From assembly GCA_963735085.1 (NCBI GenBank), contig CAVTJP010000002.1, positions 806,001 to 870,000 of the forward strand: 64,000 nucleotides of DNA, in the 5' to 3' direction. The stretch is from DATJGR01 sp963735085 (GTDB lineage Bacteria > Pseudomonadota > Gammaproteobacteria > Pseudomonadales > Azotimanducaceae). Position numbers and translations under genes: made by a program. The notes under the pieces were generated by a model, which worked only from the letters and a program-made list of their open reading frames with translations, had not been told where the DNA came from and ran no database searches. Shown piece after piece: positions 56,086-64,000 of the stretch (its first letter is position 1; each line of letters starts with the position of its first letter).

Positions 56086-56792
56086 GATGCAGCAATCTGG
56101 CGTCGATACAACGCGCGACTGCCGATGGGCCGGTCGCCCAGGTGCGGTGCGAGAGCACGTCGCATGATCTGCTTGGCGGCACGCCGCACAACGTCGTCGG
56201 TATAGTCGTCCGCAGCTATGGCAAGCAACGTCGAACCGCGAAACACCGCGCGGTCGTCGACCGCGTCGGGCACCGCATGGAATCCGAGGTCGGGTACATA
56301 TCGGTAGTTCGACGCGTCTCGAACCGCATTACCCGACTCCGCATCGACGTCGAACGTCACCTCGTAGCCACACTCTTTCAGCACCAGTCGCTCGAACAGG
56401 CGCAGCGCGGGTTCCGCATCGCCACCGAGCAACCCATCGAGCGCGCACTCGTAGCCTTCGAACAGACGCGGGTGTGGATCATCGTCTCGCAGCAGCCGCA
56501 GCAATAGTTCATTCAGGTACAGCCCTGCATACAACGCTCCACCGGTAAGCCATCGATGGGACAACGCATCGAACCCCGTCAACGTCAAAAGCGCGCCGCG
56601 ACCGCTGCAACCGATGACGATGCGGCCGAACGGATGCGGTCCGCCGCCGCCTTTGCGCGACCGTCGCACGCCACGCGCAACGACACTGATGCGGCCATGC
56701 GCAAACGTCAACAGGTCGAGCAGCGCGCTGGTCTCACGATACGCCCTGGCGTGCAGCACATAAGCCGGCTCACCGACGATGCGACGCGTCAT
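56082..56792 (-). CDS. recO: DNA repair protein RecO
   Basis: A 236-residue mediator that loads RecA at gaps with RecR. The N-terminal OB fold reads YVLHARAYRETSALLDLLT and HGRISVVARGVRRSRK, the clearest motifs. It has no zinc-binding Cys cluster, as in other proteobacterial RecO. It starts one base after the era stop. pdxJ and acpS, which often follow recO, are replaced by rlmD and relA. Confidence 0.94.
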   Translation of the reverse strand: MTRRIVGEPAYVLHARAYRETSALLDLLTFAHGRISVVARGVRRSRKGGGGPHPFGRIVIGCSGRGALLTLTGFDALSHRWLTGGALYAGLYLNELLLRLLRDDDPHPRLFEGYECALDGLLGGDAEPALRLFERLVLKECGYEVTFDVDAESGNAVRDASNYRYVPDLGFHAVPDAVDDRAVFRGSTLLAIAADDYTDDVVRRAAKQIMRRALAPHLGDRPIGSRALYRRQIAAS

Positions 56793-56793
56793 G

Positions 56794-57684
56794 TCAATCG
56801 AACCCCAGCCGCGCCAGGCCGGACTCGTCGTTCGTCCAGCCGGCTTTCACCTTCACCCACAAGCGCAACATCACTTTTCGTTCGATCAGCGCTTCGATGT
56901 CTGATCGTGCAGCTTGCCCTACTCCTTTCAGCAGGCTACCGCCACGGCCGATGATGATCGCCTTCTGGCTGTCACGTTCGACGAATATCGTCGCATCGAT
57001 ATCGACGATGCGCGGTTTGACGACGTAGTTTTCAATGATCACCACAATGCGATGCGGCAGCTCGTCGCCCAGACGGCGCATCAGCTTCTCGCGCACGATC
57101 TCTCCGACCATGAAACGTTCGGAGCGATCCGTTACCTGGTCGGCCGGAAACAGGTGCGGTCCTTCCGGGAGGCGTACGAGCACCTCGCGCTTCAGTCGAT
57201 CGAGACCCGTGCCGCGCAGCGCCGATACCGGAACGATTTCCTCGAACACGGCCAGCCCCGCGAGTTGGGCGATATGCGGCAACAGCTGCTCGCGCGTCTC
57301 CATCTGATCGATCTTGTTGATGACGCACAGCTTGCGACCCGACGCAGCCTGAACGAGTTCGATTACGCGGCGATCTTCGTCACCCAACCGTACACGCTCG
57401 AGTACGACAACGGCGATGTCGACATCGTGCAGTGCCGCGGTCGCGGTACGCACCATGTAGCGGTTCATCGCGCGGCCACTGCCATCGTGAATACCCGGCG
57501 TATCCACATAGATCGCCTGGGCAGCATCGATGGTGTCGACACCCAGCAGACTGTGACGCGTCGTCTGTGGCTTGCGCGAGGTGATGCTGAGCTTGCGGCC
57601 AACCAGATGATTCAACAACGTCGACTTGCCGACGTTCGGCCGCCCGACGAGCGCCACATAACCGCAGTGCGTTGGCTCAGTCAC
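56794..57684 (-). CDS. era: GTPase Era
   Basis: A 296-residue GTPase for 30S assembly. G1 is GRPNVGKS (about 15-22), G2 QTTRHS, G3 DTPGIH, G4 NKID, and a C-terminal KH domain has AIIIGRGGSLLKGVG near 235-249. GTG at 57684 gives MTEPTHCGYVALVGRPN and overlaps the rnc stop by eight bases; a longer in-frame version lies within rnc. Confidence 0.97.
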   Translation of the reverse strand: MTEPTHCGYVALVGRPNVGKSTLLNHLVGRKLSITSRKPQTTRHSLLGVDTIDAAQAIYVDTPGIHDGSGRAMNRYMVRTATAALHDVDIAVVVLERVRLGDEDRRVIELVQAASGRKLCVINKIDQMETREQLLPHIAQLAGLAVFEEIVPVSALRGTGLDRLKREVLVRLPEGPHLFPADQVTDRSERFMVGEIVREKLMRRLGDELPHRIVVIIENYVVKPRIVDIDATIFVERDSQKAIIIGRGGSLLKGVGQAARSDIEALIERKVMLRLWVKVKAGWTNDESGLARLGFD

Positions 57685-58381
57685 GCACCGGCTCCAGACG
57701 CTCGAGGGCATCGCGCGCCGCGTTCTGCTCGGCGGCGCGTCGGCTCTGACCATGTCCTTGCGTCAATACGCCGAGCGCTTCGACTCGACATTCGACGCAG
57801 AACTGCAACTGATGCTCATCACCCGAACGCGATACCACGCGATATTCCGGCAGCTGTAAGCGCCTCGCCTGGGTCAGTTCCTGCAGACGCGTTTTGCTGT
57901 CGCGCACCGAGTCGGGATCGACATTCTCCAAGTGGTGTGCGAACAAGCTCTGCACGACGGCGCACACGGCATCGTAACCACCGTCTTGAAAGACTGCGCC
58001 GAAAATTGCTTCAAGCGTATCGGCCAGAATCGACTCGCGATGATGTCCGCCGTTCTTGCTCTCGCCAGCACCCAGACACAGATGCTCACCCAGCTCGATC
58101 TCCCGAGCTATGTGCGCCAGTGAGGATTTCTTCACGAGGCTCGCACGCATCAACGTCAGCAGATGTTCGTTCGAATCGGGGAATGCGCGCCACAGCCATG
58201 CGGCAATGACAAAACCAAGTGCCGCGTCGCCAAGGAACTCGAGTCGCTCGTTGTTTGAGCTGCTTGCGCTGCGGTGCGTCAGTGCGAGTTCGAGGACGGC
58301 CGGATCGTTGAAATGGTAGTCGAGGCGGCGCTCGAGTATCGCCAACGAATCTCCGCTTGCGGTACGTCGTTGGTTGGTCAC
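57677..58381 (-). CDS. rnc: Ribonuclease III
   Basis: A 234-residue double-strand RNA nuclease. The signature NERLEFLGDAALGF is at about 44-57 and the second metal-site run ADTLEAIFGAVFQDGG near 118-133. A dsRNA-binding domain covers about 160-230. Its order lepA-lepB-rnc-era-recO is standard. Confidence 0.98.
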   Translation of the reverse strand: MTNQRRTASGDSLAILERRLDYHFNDPAVLELALTHRSASSSNNERLEFLGDAALGFVIAAWLWRAFPDSNEHLLTLMRASLVKKSSLAHIAREIELGEHLCLGAGESKNGGHHRESILADTLEAIFGAVFQDGGYDAVCAVVQSLFAHHLENVDPDSVRDSKTRLQELTQARRLQLPEYRVVSRSGDEHQLQFCVECRVEALGVLTQGHGQSRRAAEQNAARDALERLEPVRD

Positions 58382-58396
58382 GACATCACGACATGG

Positions 58397-58759
58397 TCAG
58401 TGAAATTCGAAGGAACGGTCGAAGGCTACGACGACAAAGATATTGGAGACCAACGGCTGGCGTACTTCGTATTTCAGCTCCAGCGTCGTGCCGGCACGCT
58501 TGCGGTCGATCTGGACGACGTCGTTGACGTTGAGATCCCGGATATTATTGATCAGGAAGCGCTTGCTGAGCGCCTCTCTGATCTCGCCTTTCGTCATCGT
58601 GTGTACCTTGTCGGCAGGCAGTGCATCTATCAACGAGATGATGGTTCGATAGTCGACGTATGCCGGCACGACCCGCGCGGCGAACAGGCCGATCCCGCTG
58701 ACCACTGCAGCGATCAGGATCCAGCTCAAAAAAGACGCTCCGCCTTGCTTCGATCTCAT
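58397..58759 (-). CDS. DUF4845 single-pass membrane protein
   Basis: A 120-residue protein with an N-terminal membrane helix (about 9-30) and a periplasmic alpha/beta domain. This family is regularly found between lepB and rnc in gamma- and betaproteobacteria, and the sequence (VPAYVDYRTIISLIDAL, then LSKRFLINNIRDLNV) fits it. Function unknown. It may take part in envelope or signal-peptidase-linked work, judging only by neighbours. Confidence 0.85.
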   Translation of the reverse strand: MRSKQGGASFLSWILIAAVVSGIGLFAARVVPAYVDYRTIISLIDALPADKVHTMTKGEIREALSKRFLINNIRDLNVNDVVQIDRKRAGTTLELKYEVRQPLVSNIFVVVAFDRSFEFH

Positions 58760-58816
58760 CGAAATTCTCCCTCGTGTCGGCGTTAGTGTAGTGCGCCGCC
58801 TATGCGGCGCAATACG

Positions 58817-59632
58817 CTAGTGAATCCAGCGGTCCTGCGCGAATGTCGGCCAGTGCAATCCGGGGGCCTTGTGCATCCACACGGCAATGGCCTTGCCAAC
58901 CACCTTCGTATCCGATGCGAACCCCCAATATCGGCTGTCGTCGCTGCGATCTCGATTATCACCCATCATGAAGTAGTGACCGGCCGGCACCGTCCACTCC
59001 TGAGACGGTGCGGACCGGGCAGCGGGATACCGGTAGATCTGGTGTGTGTGCGTACCCAGCACTTCGTCGTAGATCTGAATGTATGGCCTCCCATCGACGG
59101 TGATCTGGTCGACGTATTCCTGCGGAATGAGCTTGCCGTTGATCGTGAGCACCTTGTCCTGATAGCGCACACGGTCGCCCGGAATGCCGATCACACGCTT
59201 TATGAAATACACAGGTTGGTGCGGCGGAATGAACACCATGACGTCGCCGCGCTGCGGATTGCCGACGTCGAAGATCTTCGTCTCCAGCACGGGAAGCCGA
59301 ATGCCATAAGCGTATTTGTTCACCAGGATGAAGTCACCGACCTGCAACGTCGGCACCATCGACGCCGACGGAATCTGATACGGCTCGAATAGGAAGCTGC
59401 GCAGTACCAAAACCAGCAAAAGTACCGGAAAGAACGACCGCGCATACTCGGTCAGCAGCGGCTCTTTGAGGATCTGACCAACGGCTTCGTCGTTTGCGCT
59501 TCGACCAGAGCCTGCGCGATACGCCTGCGCTGCGCGAATGCGACGCGGCTTGAAAGCAAACGCGTCGATCAGCCAGATCGCACCGCTGATGATGACCGCC
59601 CAACTCAGAATCAGCGGGAAATCCAGATCCAT
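58817..59632 (-). CDS. lepB: Signal peptidase I
   Basis: A 271-residue inner-membrane protease that removes signal peptides. Two membrane helices lie at about 5-25 and 65-83. The catalytic Ser91 is in QIPSASMVPTL and Lys145 in YFIKRVIGIPGD; MGDNRDRSDDSRYWG follows near 222-236. The ATG overlaps the lepA stop by one base (TGATG). Confidence 0.97.
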   Translation of the reverse strand: MDLDFPLILSWAVIISGAIWLIDAFAFKPRRIRAAQAYRAGSGRSANDEAVGQILKEPLLTEYARSFFPVLLLVLVLRSFLFEPYQIPSASMVPTLQVGDFILVNKYAYGIRLPVLETKIFDVGNPQRGDVMVFIPPHQPVYFIKRVIGIPGDRVRYQDKVLTINGKLIPQEYVDQITVDGRPYIQIYDEVLGTHTHQIYRYPAARSAPSQEWTVPAGHYFMMGDNRDRSDDSRYWGFASDTKVVGKAIAVWMHKAPGLHWPTFAQDRWIH

Positions 59633-61425
59633 CAGCGGTCTACCCGCAACGCTGCTAGAAACGCATCCTGTGGAATTTCGACTCGACCGAGCTGCTTCAT
59701 CCGCTTTTTTCCTGCCTTCTGCTTTTCCAGCAATTTCTTCTTGCGTGTCACATCACCGCCATAGCACTTGGCCGTGACGTTCTTGCGCAATGCCTTGACT
59801 GTCTGCCGCGCAATGATCTGTCCACCGATCGCCGCCTGAACGGCGACATCGTACATCTGCCTCGGAATCAACTCCTTCATCTTTTCGGTCAACTGACGGC
59901 CGCGTTGTTGCGCGTGTGCACGGTGCACGATCATCGCCAGTGCGTCGATGCGATCGCCGTTGATCAGAATGTCCAGACGCACGAGATCGGCTGCTTCGAA
60001 GCGTTCGAAGCTATAGTCGAGCGAAGCAAATCCACGGCTCACCGACTTCAGTCGATCGAAGAAATCCATCACGACTTCACTCATCGGCATTTCGTAGTGC
60101 ACGGCCACCTGCCCGGCAGAGAACTGCAACGACTTCTGCACGCCGCGACGCTCGATACACAAACCGATCACGTTGCCGAGATATTCCTGCGGTACCAGGA
60201 TGTTTGCCGAAACGATCGGTTCGCGCATCTCGGCAATGCGCCCGGCATCTGGTAGCCGCGACGGGTTATCAACCGTGATCAACTCGTTGGCGCGCGTCAG
60301 CACTTCGTAGACGACGGTCGGCGCGGAACTGATCAGGTCGAGACCGTATTCGCGCTCGAGGCGTTCCTGCACGATCTCCATGTGCAGCATGCCGAGAAAG
60401 CCGCAGCGAAAACCAAAGCCCAGTGCGTCGGAACTCTCCGGCTCGTAGAACAGCGACGCGTCGTTCAACGTCAACTTGCCAAGCGCGTCGCGAAAGTCCT
60501 CGAAGTCCTCGCCATTGACCGGAAACATGCCCGCATAAACCTGCGGTTTAACCTTCGCGAATCCGGGCAGCTGAGGAGTATCCGGCAAGGCCGCCAACAC
60601 GATCGTATCGCCAACCGGTGCGCCCTGAATTTCCTTGATGCCAGCGACCAGGTAGCCCACTTCGCCGGCCCCCAGCGACTCACGATCTGTCCGTTTCGGA
60701 CTGAAGCAGCCAACGCCGTCAACGATCTGCGTACGGCCAACCGATTTCACGACGATGCGATCACCGCGCGCGATGCGGCCGTGGAAAACACGCACCAACG
60801 ACACCACGCCGAGATAGTTGTCAAACCAGGAATCGATGATCAGCGCCTGCAACGGTTTGTCCGGATCGCCTTGCGGCGGCGGCACCCGGGCCACGATCTG
60901 CTCCAGTAGTTCCGGTACGCCGACGCCGGTCTTCGCGCTGACTCGCACCGCATGACTTGCGTCGACGCCAATGATTTCCTCAATTTCGGTTGCCACTTTG
61001 TCCGGTTCTGCCTGCGGCAGATCCATCTTGTTCAGCACCGGAATGACTTCGAGGCCCTGATTGATTGCGGTGTAGCAATTGGCGACCGATTGCGCCTCGA
61101 CGCCCTGCGCGGCATCGACAACGAGCAACGCGCCCTCGCAAGCGGCGAGTGAACGCGACACTTCGTAGCTGAAGTCGACGTGGCCGGGCGTGTCGATGAA
61201 GTTCAGCTGGTAACGGCGACCGTCGAGCGCGTCGTAATACAAGGTGACGCTCTGGGCCTTGATCGTGATGCCGCGCTCGCGCTCGATGTCCATCGAGTCG
61301 AGCACCTGCTCGGCCATCTCGCGCTCCGACAATCCACCGCAGAGCTGAATCAATCGATCCGCTAAGGTCGATTTTCCGTGGTCAATGTGCGCGATGATGG
61401 AAAAATTGCGAATGTGTTCGAGCAA
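59632..61425 (-). CDS. lepA: Elongation factor 4 (LepA)
   Basis: A translational GTPase that acts on stalled or initiating ribosomes. It begins HIRNFSIIAHIDHGKSTLADR, with switch DTPGHVDF and NKMD motifs, and ends with the LepA-specific basic C-terminal domain (KCYGGDVTRKKKLLEKQKAGKKRMK). The TTG at 61425 gives 597 residues, the family length. An in-frame ATG at 61509 would add 28 residues with no counterpart; neither has a strong ribosome binding site. Confidence 0.95.
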   Translation of the reverse strand: MLEHIRNFSIIAHIDHGKSTLADRLIQLCGGLSEREMAEQVLDSMDIERERGITIKAQSVTLYYDALDGRRYQLNFIDTPGHVDFSYEVSRSLAACEGALLVVDAAQGVEAQSVANCYTAINQGLEVIPVLNKMDLPQAEPDKVATEIEEIIGVDASHAVRVSAKTGVGVPELLEQIVARVPPPQGDPDKPLQALIIDSWFDNYLGVVSLVRVFHGRIARGDRIVVKSVGRTQIVDGVGCFSPKRTDRESLGAGEVGYLVAGIKEIQGAPVGDTIVLAALPDTPQLPGFAKVKPQVYAGMFPVNGEDFEDFRDALGKLTLNDASLFYEPESSDALGFGFRCGFLGMLHMEIVQERLEREYGLDLISSAPTVVYEVLTRANELITVDNPSRLPDAGRIAEMREPIVSANILVPQEYLGNVIGLCIERRGVQKSLQFSAGQVAVHYEMPMSEVVMDFFDRLKSVSRGFASLDYSFERFEAADLVRLDILINGDRIDALAMIVHRAHAQQRGRQLTEKMKELIPRQMYDVAVQAAIGGQIIARQTVKALRKNVTAKCYGGDVTRKKKLLEKQKAGKKRMKQLGRVEIPQDAFLAALRVDR

Positions 61426-61578
61426 CGACGCGTAACCAGCTGGAAATTCGAGCGGCCGCGCAGTGTATCCTACTTGCGCAAGCCCATGCCACGCGCCGGG
61501 CCCCGCCATCTGGTGCGTTACATCCGCGCAGCGCGACGCGCTACACCACGCAATACATCAGATGGCGTTGACACCGCA

Positions 61579-63039
61579 CTATTCCGGCGGCACCCGCAAT
61601 GCGAGGAACGTCGGCGCCTGGCCACGCACGATCAGCACTGGCACCGACCGGCCGGCCGTCAACGAATCGACCACCTTCGCGAGCGTTGCCGGCGAATCAA
61701 TCTCCTGATTGTTCAGCCGGGTGATGATGTCCCCCTCTCGAATGCCCGCTTCGGCGGCAGCGCCGCTGGCTTGGACGACTCGAACGCCGTGGTCGACGCC
61801 CGCCCGCTGCCGGATCGAATCCGCCAACGCCTCTACGGCAACACCGATACGGGACGGCGCCGGTGCACCGCCAGGCGAAGCCGCTGCGACCTGGCCCTGA
61901 CTGTTCAGATCGGCCAGTTCGCCGACGACGACGTTGAGTGTTTGGCGTTTGCCGTCGCGCATGATCACCACTTTGGCCTCGCTACCGGGCCGGGCACCAC
62001 CAACGAAGTGCGGCAGATCTGACGACAGGTCAATATGATGCCCATTGAACTCGAGAATGATGTCGCCTTCGCGCAGACCTGCTTTGGCGGCCGGTCCGCC
62101 ATCCATCACGCGCGCGACCAACGCACCCGACGGTTTCTCGAGACCGAAGCTTTCGGCAAGATCTCGACTGACCTCCTGAATCACCACGCCGAGCCAACCG
62201 CGCGACACTTTGCCATGCGACTTGAGCTGATCAACGACGTCCATCGCGACATCGATCGGAATCGCAAACGAAACGCCCATGAAACCGCCGGAACGCGTGT
62301 AGATCTGTGAATTTATGCCGACCACTTCGCCATCGAGGTTGAACAGCGGCCCGCCGGAATTGCCTGGGTTGATGGCGACATCCGTCTGAATGAACGGCAC
62401 ATAGTTTTCATTGTTTTCGGTCGGCAGGCTGCGGTCGAGTGCGCTGACAATCCCGGCCGTCACAGAGTAGTCGAACCCAAACGGTGAGCCGATTGCGATA
62501 ACCCACTGGCCAGGTTTCAGCGTCGATGAGTGGCCGAGTTTCACAACAGGCAGGTCCTCGGCGTTCACTTTGAGCAGCGCGAGGTCGGAGCGGGGATCCG
62601 CACCGACGATCTTAGCCGTCAGTTCGCGCCGGTCGTTCATCCGAACGACGATTTCAGCGGCATCTTCAACGACATGATTGTTCGTCAGGATGTAACCGTC
62701 GGAAGAAATGATGAAGCCCGACCCAAGTGAGCGCCGCTGCCCGGCCCCACCACCGCCGCCGTCGCTGTCGCCGTCGCCGTCGGGTCCCTGCGCACCCGGT
62801 CCATTCGGTCCGAAAAATCGCCGAAAGAATTCATCCATGTCGGGATTGCCCCCGGCACCACGCGGTTCAGCCTTCTGAGTTGTGCTGACGTTCACCACGG
62901 CGGGGGAGTATTTTTGCACCAGGCCGGTGAAATCGGGCAGTTCGTGGGACGCCGCAAATGCGCCACCTGCCAGACTCCACGTCAGCAGCGCAACACCGAT
63001 CAGCGCGAGCTGGTGCCGCGCAAGTAGAGCGATATTCAT
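61579..63039 (-). CDS. mucD: Periplasmic serine protease MucD (DegP/Do type)
   Basis: A 486-residue HtrA protease and chaperone. A signal peptide ends near residue 30 (GGAFAASHE). The triad is His122, Asp152 and Ser228 (NPGNSGGPLF). Two PDZ domains follow, near 275-365 and 390-480. A Gly/Asp/Pro-rich loop at about 78-104 is unusually long and low in complexity, in the place of the DegP LA loop. ATG at 63039 is preferred because the signal peptide then starts at the N terminus. It pairs with mucB as in the Pseudomonas algU-mucABCD cluster. Confidence 0.95.
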   Translation of the reverse strand: MNIALLARHQLALIGVALLTWSLAGGAFAASHELPDFTGLVQKYSPAVVNVSTTQKAEPRGAGGNPDMDEFFRRFFGPNGPGAQGPDGDGDSDGGGGGAGQRRSLGSGFIISSDGYILTNNHVVEDAAEIVVRMNDRRELTAKIVGADPRSDLALLKVNAEDLPVVKLGHSSTLKPGQWVIAIGSPFGFDYSVTAGIVSALDRSLPTENNENYVPFIQTDVAINPGNSGGPLFNLDGEVVGINSQIYTRSGGFMGVSFAIPIDVAMDVVDQLKSHGKVSRGWLGVVIQEVSRDLAESFGLEKPSGALVARVMDGGPAAKAGLREGDIILEFNGHHIDLSSDLPHFVGGARPGSEAKVVIMRDGKRQTLNVVVGELADLNSQGQVAAASPGGAPAPSRIGVAVEALADSIRQRAGVDHGVRVVQASGAAAEAGIREGDIITRLNNQEIDSPATLAKVVDSLTAGRSVPVLIVRGQAPTFLALRVPPE

Positions 63040-63224
63040 GGGGTTCTCGTCTTTCCTGTGTCGTAGTGATGGCATTGGGCATCGGACCGCATCGGGGCTA
63101 TCGGGTTCAACAATCCGACCGACCGGCGTCGATGGCGGGCCCGATGGGGAGCGCCACCGCGGCGCACCCCGCTAGTATCGCCCGTCCGGCTCCGCGACCC
63201 AAATTCCGAGATTCAGAGCAAAGC

Positions 63225-64000
63225 TCATTCCGCGACGAAGCGTACCGAGTGTGCGATGCGTTGCGCGGTCGGCGTCGGGATTTCACCTACGACGGTCACG
63301 AGGTGACGCGTCGTTTGCGGCCCGCCATTGACGATTTCTGAAACCGCGACGGTTGCACCGCTGCGCGAAACGATCGCATCTGCTCCAGAATCCGGCACGT
63401 CTTCGATGAACACGGAGAACGTGGCCAGCCCGTCAGAATACATCAAGGTATCTACCGGCTTCGAAGTGTTCGGTGCACGCCGCATATCCCATGACGCCAT
63501 TGTGAATCCGTTGGGAACCCAGCTGGCTTGCCAGTCTGATCTGTCATGCGCCAGCTCATCTGGAGATGCTGATTCGACCGACATGTGACTCGTCAGCGAA
63601 TGCGGCCCAACCTCAGGGGCGAGATCCTTTTCAGAGATCGGCCCACCAACTTTCAATGTCGCGAACTGGAAGATCTCCAGCTTATTGCCTTCCTGATCGA
63701 CGAGCTCCGAACGCAGCAGCAACCCGGTATCCCGGTCGAGCCACAGGCGGAAGCCGTAACGCTGCGCATCACGCGGCACCACCGCCAGCCTGACCGCCTC
63801 GCGACCCGCGACGCGGCCGGTACCATGCAGCGATATTGTATAGTTGTCCGACACATCTTCGAAGGTGCGCGAGAACGCGCGGGCAAACGGACCCGAGGGG
63901 ATACTGCTTTCAAGGGCGAGAATTTCATCACCCGGTTGGAGAATGCAGTCTACCTCGTTGCCTGTGCGAATGATCTCGCGCGGCTTGCCATTCAGATGCA
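63225..64000 (-). CDS. mucB: Sigma-E factor regulatory protein MucB/RseB, 5' end cut
   Basis: The frame is open from the right edge to a TGA at 63225; 257 residues are visible, lacking the signal peptide and the first part of the N-terminal domain. The visible part reads NGKPREIIRTGNEVDCIL, then FSRTFEDVSDNYTISLHGTGRVAGREAV, as in the LolA-like domain of RseB, and ends with the smaller domain (ASWVPNGFTM...). It is a periplasmic protein that shields the anti-sigma factor from proteolysis. A GTG at 63854 is internal. The 185-base gap to mucD holds no gene and no clear promoter. Confidence 0.93.
   Translation of the reverse strand, partial: HLNGKPREIIRTGNEVDCILQPGDEILALESSIPSGPFARAFSRTFEDVSDNYTISLHGTGRVAGREAVRLAVVPRDAQRYGFRLWLDRDTGLLLRSELVDQEGNKLEIFQFATLKVGGPISEKDLAPEVGPHSLTSHMSVESASPDELAHDRSDWQASWVPNGFTMASWDMRRAPNTSKPVDTLMYSDGLATFSVFIEDVPDSGADAIVSRSGATVAVSEIVNGGPQTTRHLVTVVGEIPTPTAQRIAHSVRFVAE

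Noticed and set aside
56914..58209. Plus-strand open frame (431 codons) across era and rnc
   Set aside because: Spans two conserved genes on the other strand and changes character at their junction, so it is chance.
63040..63224. Possible sigma-E promoter upstream of mucD (GGAATTT on the minus strand)
   Set aside because: The -10 partner at proper spacing does not match the sigma-E consensus.

Overview
The window is a dense, ordinary-looking chromosome segment of a GC-rich Gram-negative bacterium. I read it as a gammaproteobacterium. The order recA-recX-alaS-lysC-csrA-tRNA-Ser, then mutS-fdxA, then pcm-truD-ftsB-eno-kdsA-pyrG-tilS-dnaE-rnhB-lpxBA-fabZ-lpxD-skp-bamA-rseP-cdsA-uppS-frr-pyrH-tsf-rpsB, then map-glnD-dapC-dapD-dapE, is the Pseudomonas/Xanthomonas-type backbone. 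Lipid A, Kdo, BamA and type II secretion genes confirm a diderm cell. I see no transposase, integrase, prophage or CRISPR array.

Layout. Positions 1-971 hold the end of an unknown membrane protein gene and a small membrane protein. 972-1330 is a repeat-rich gap next to a tRNA-Ser(GCU) gene. 1447-7338 (minus) is csrA, lysC, alaS, recX and an SOS-type recA. 7593-11777 (plus) is mutS, fdxA and a glycosyltransferase. 11825-35645 (minus) is the long block for protein repair, tRNA modification, division, glycolysis, Kdo and lipid A synthesis, DNA replication, outer-membrane assembly, phospholipid and undecaprenyl synthesis, and ribosome and translation factors. 35855-48914 (plus) is map, glnD, the succinylase branch of lysine/DAP synthesis (dapC, dapD, dapE), gspN, gspC, gspD and plsB. 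rsmJ and tsaB (minus) follow, then moeA (plus). 51678-64000 (minus) reads, in transcription order, mucB, mucD, lepA, lepB, a DUF4845 protein, rnc, era, recO, rlmD, relA, adk and a Lys/Ala-rich histone H1-like protein.

The most interesting signal is absence. Three genes of the MEP isoprenoid pathway that normally sit inside these conserved blocks, ispD and ispF between ftsB and truD and dxr between cdsA and rseP, are all missing, while uppS (which needs isopentenyl diphosphate) is kept. surE, nlpD and rpoS are also missing from their usual place between truD/pcm and fdxA, where a glycosyltransferase lies instead, and accA is missing between dnaE and tilS. The MEP pattern suggests the lineage makes isoprenoids another way, for example by the mevalonate route. 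The rest of the genome is needed to test this.

Other points of note are a tRNA-3'-end-derived repeat cluster beside tRNA-Ser, a predicted hairpin over the pyrG translation start, an rpsB leader hairpin, and a repeat-built, possibly length-variable histone-like gene. Many starts are GTG or TTG and many genes overlap by 1-8 bases, so translational coupling is common.
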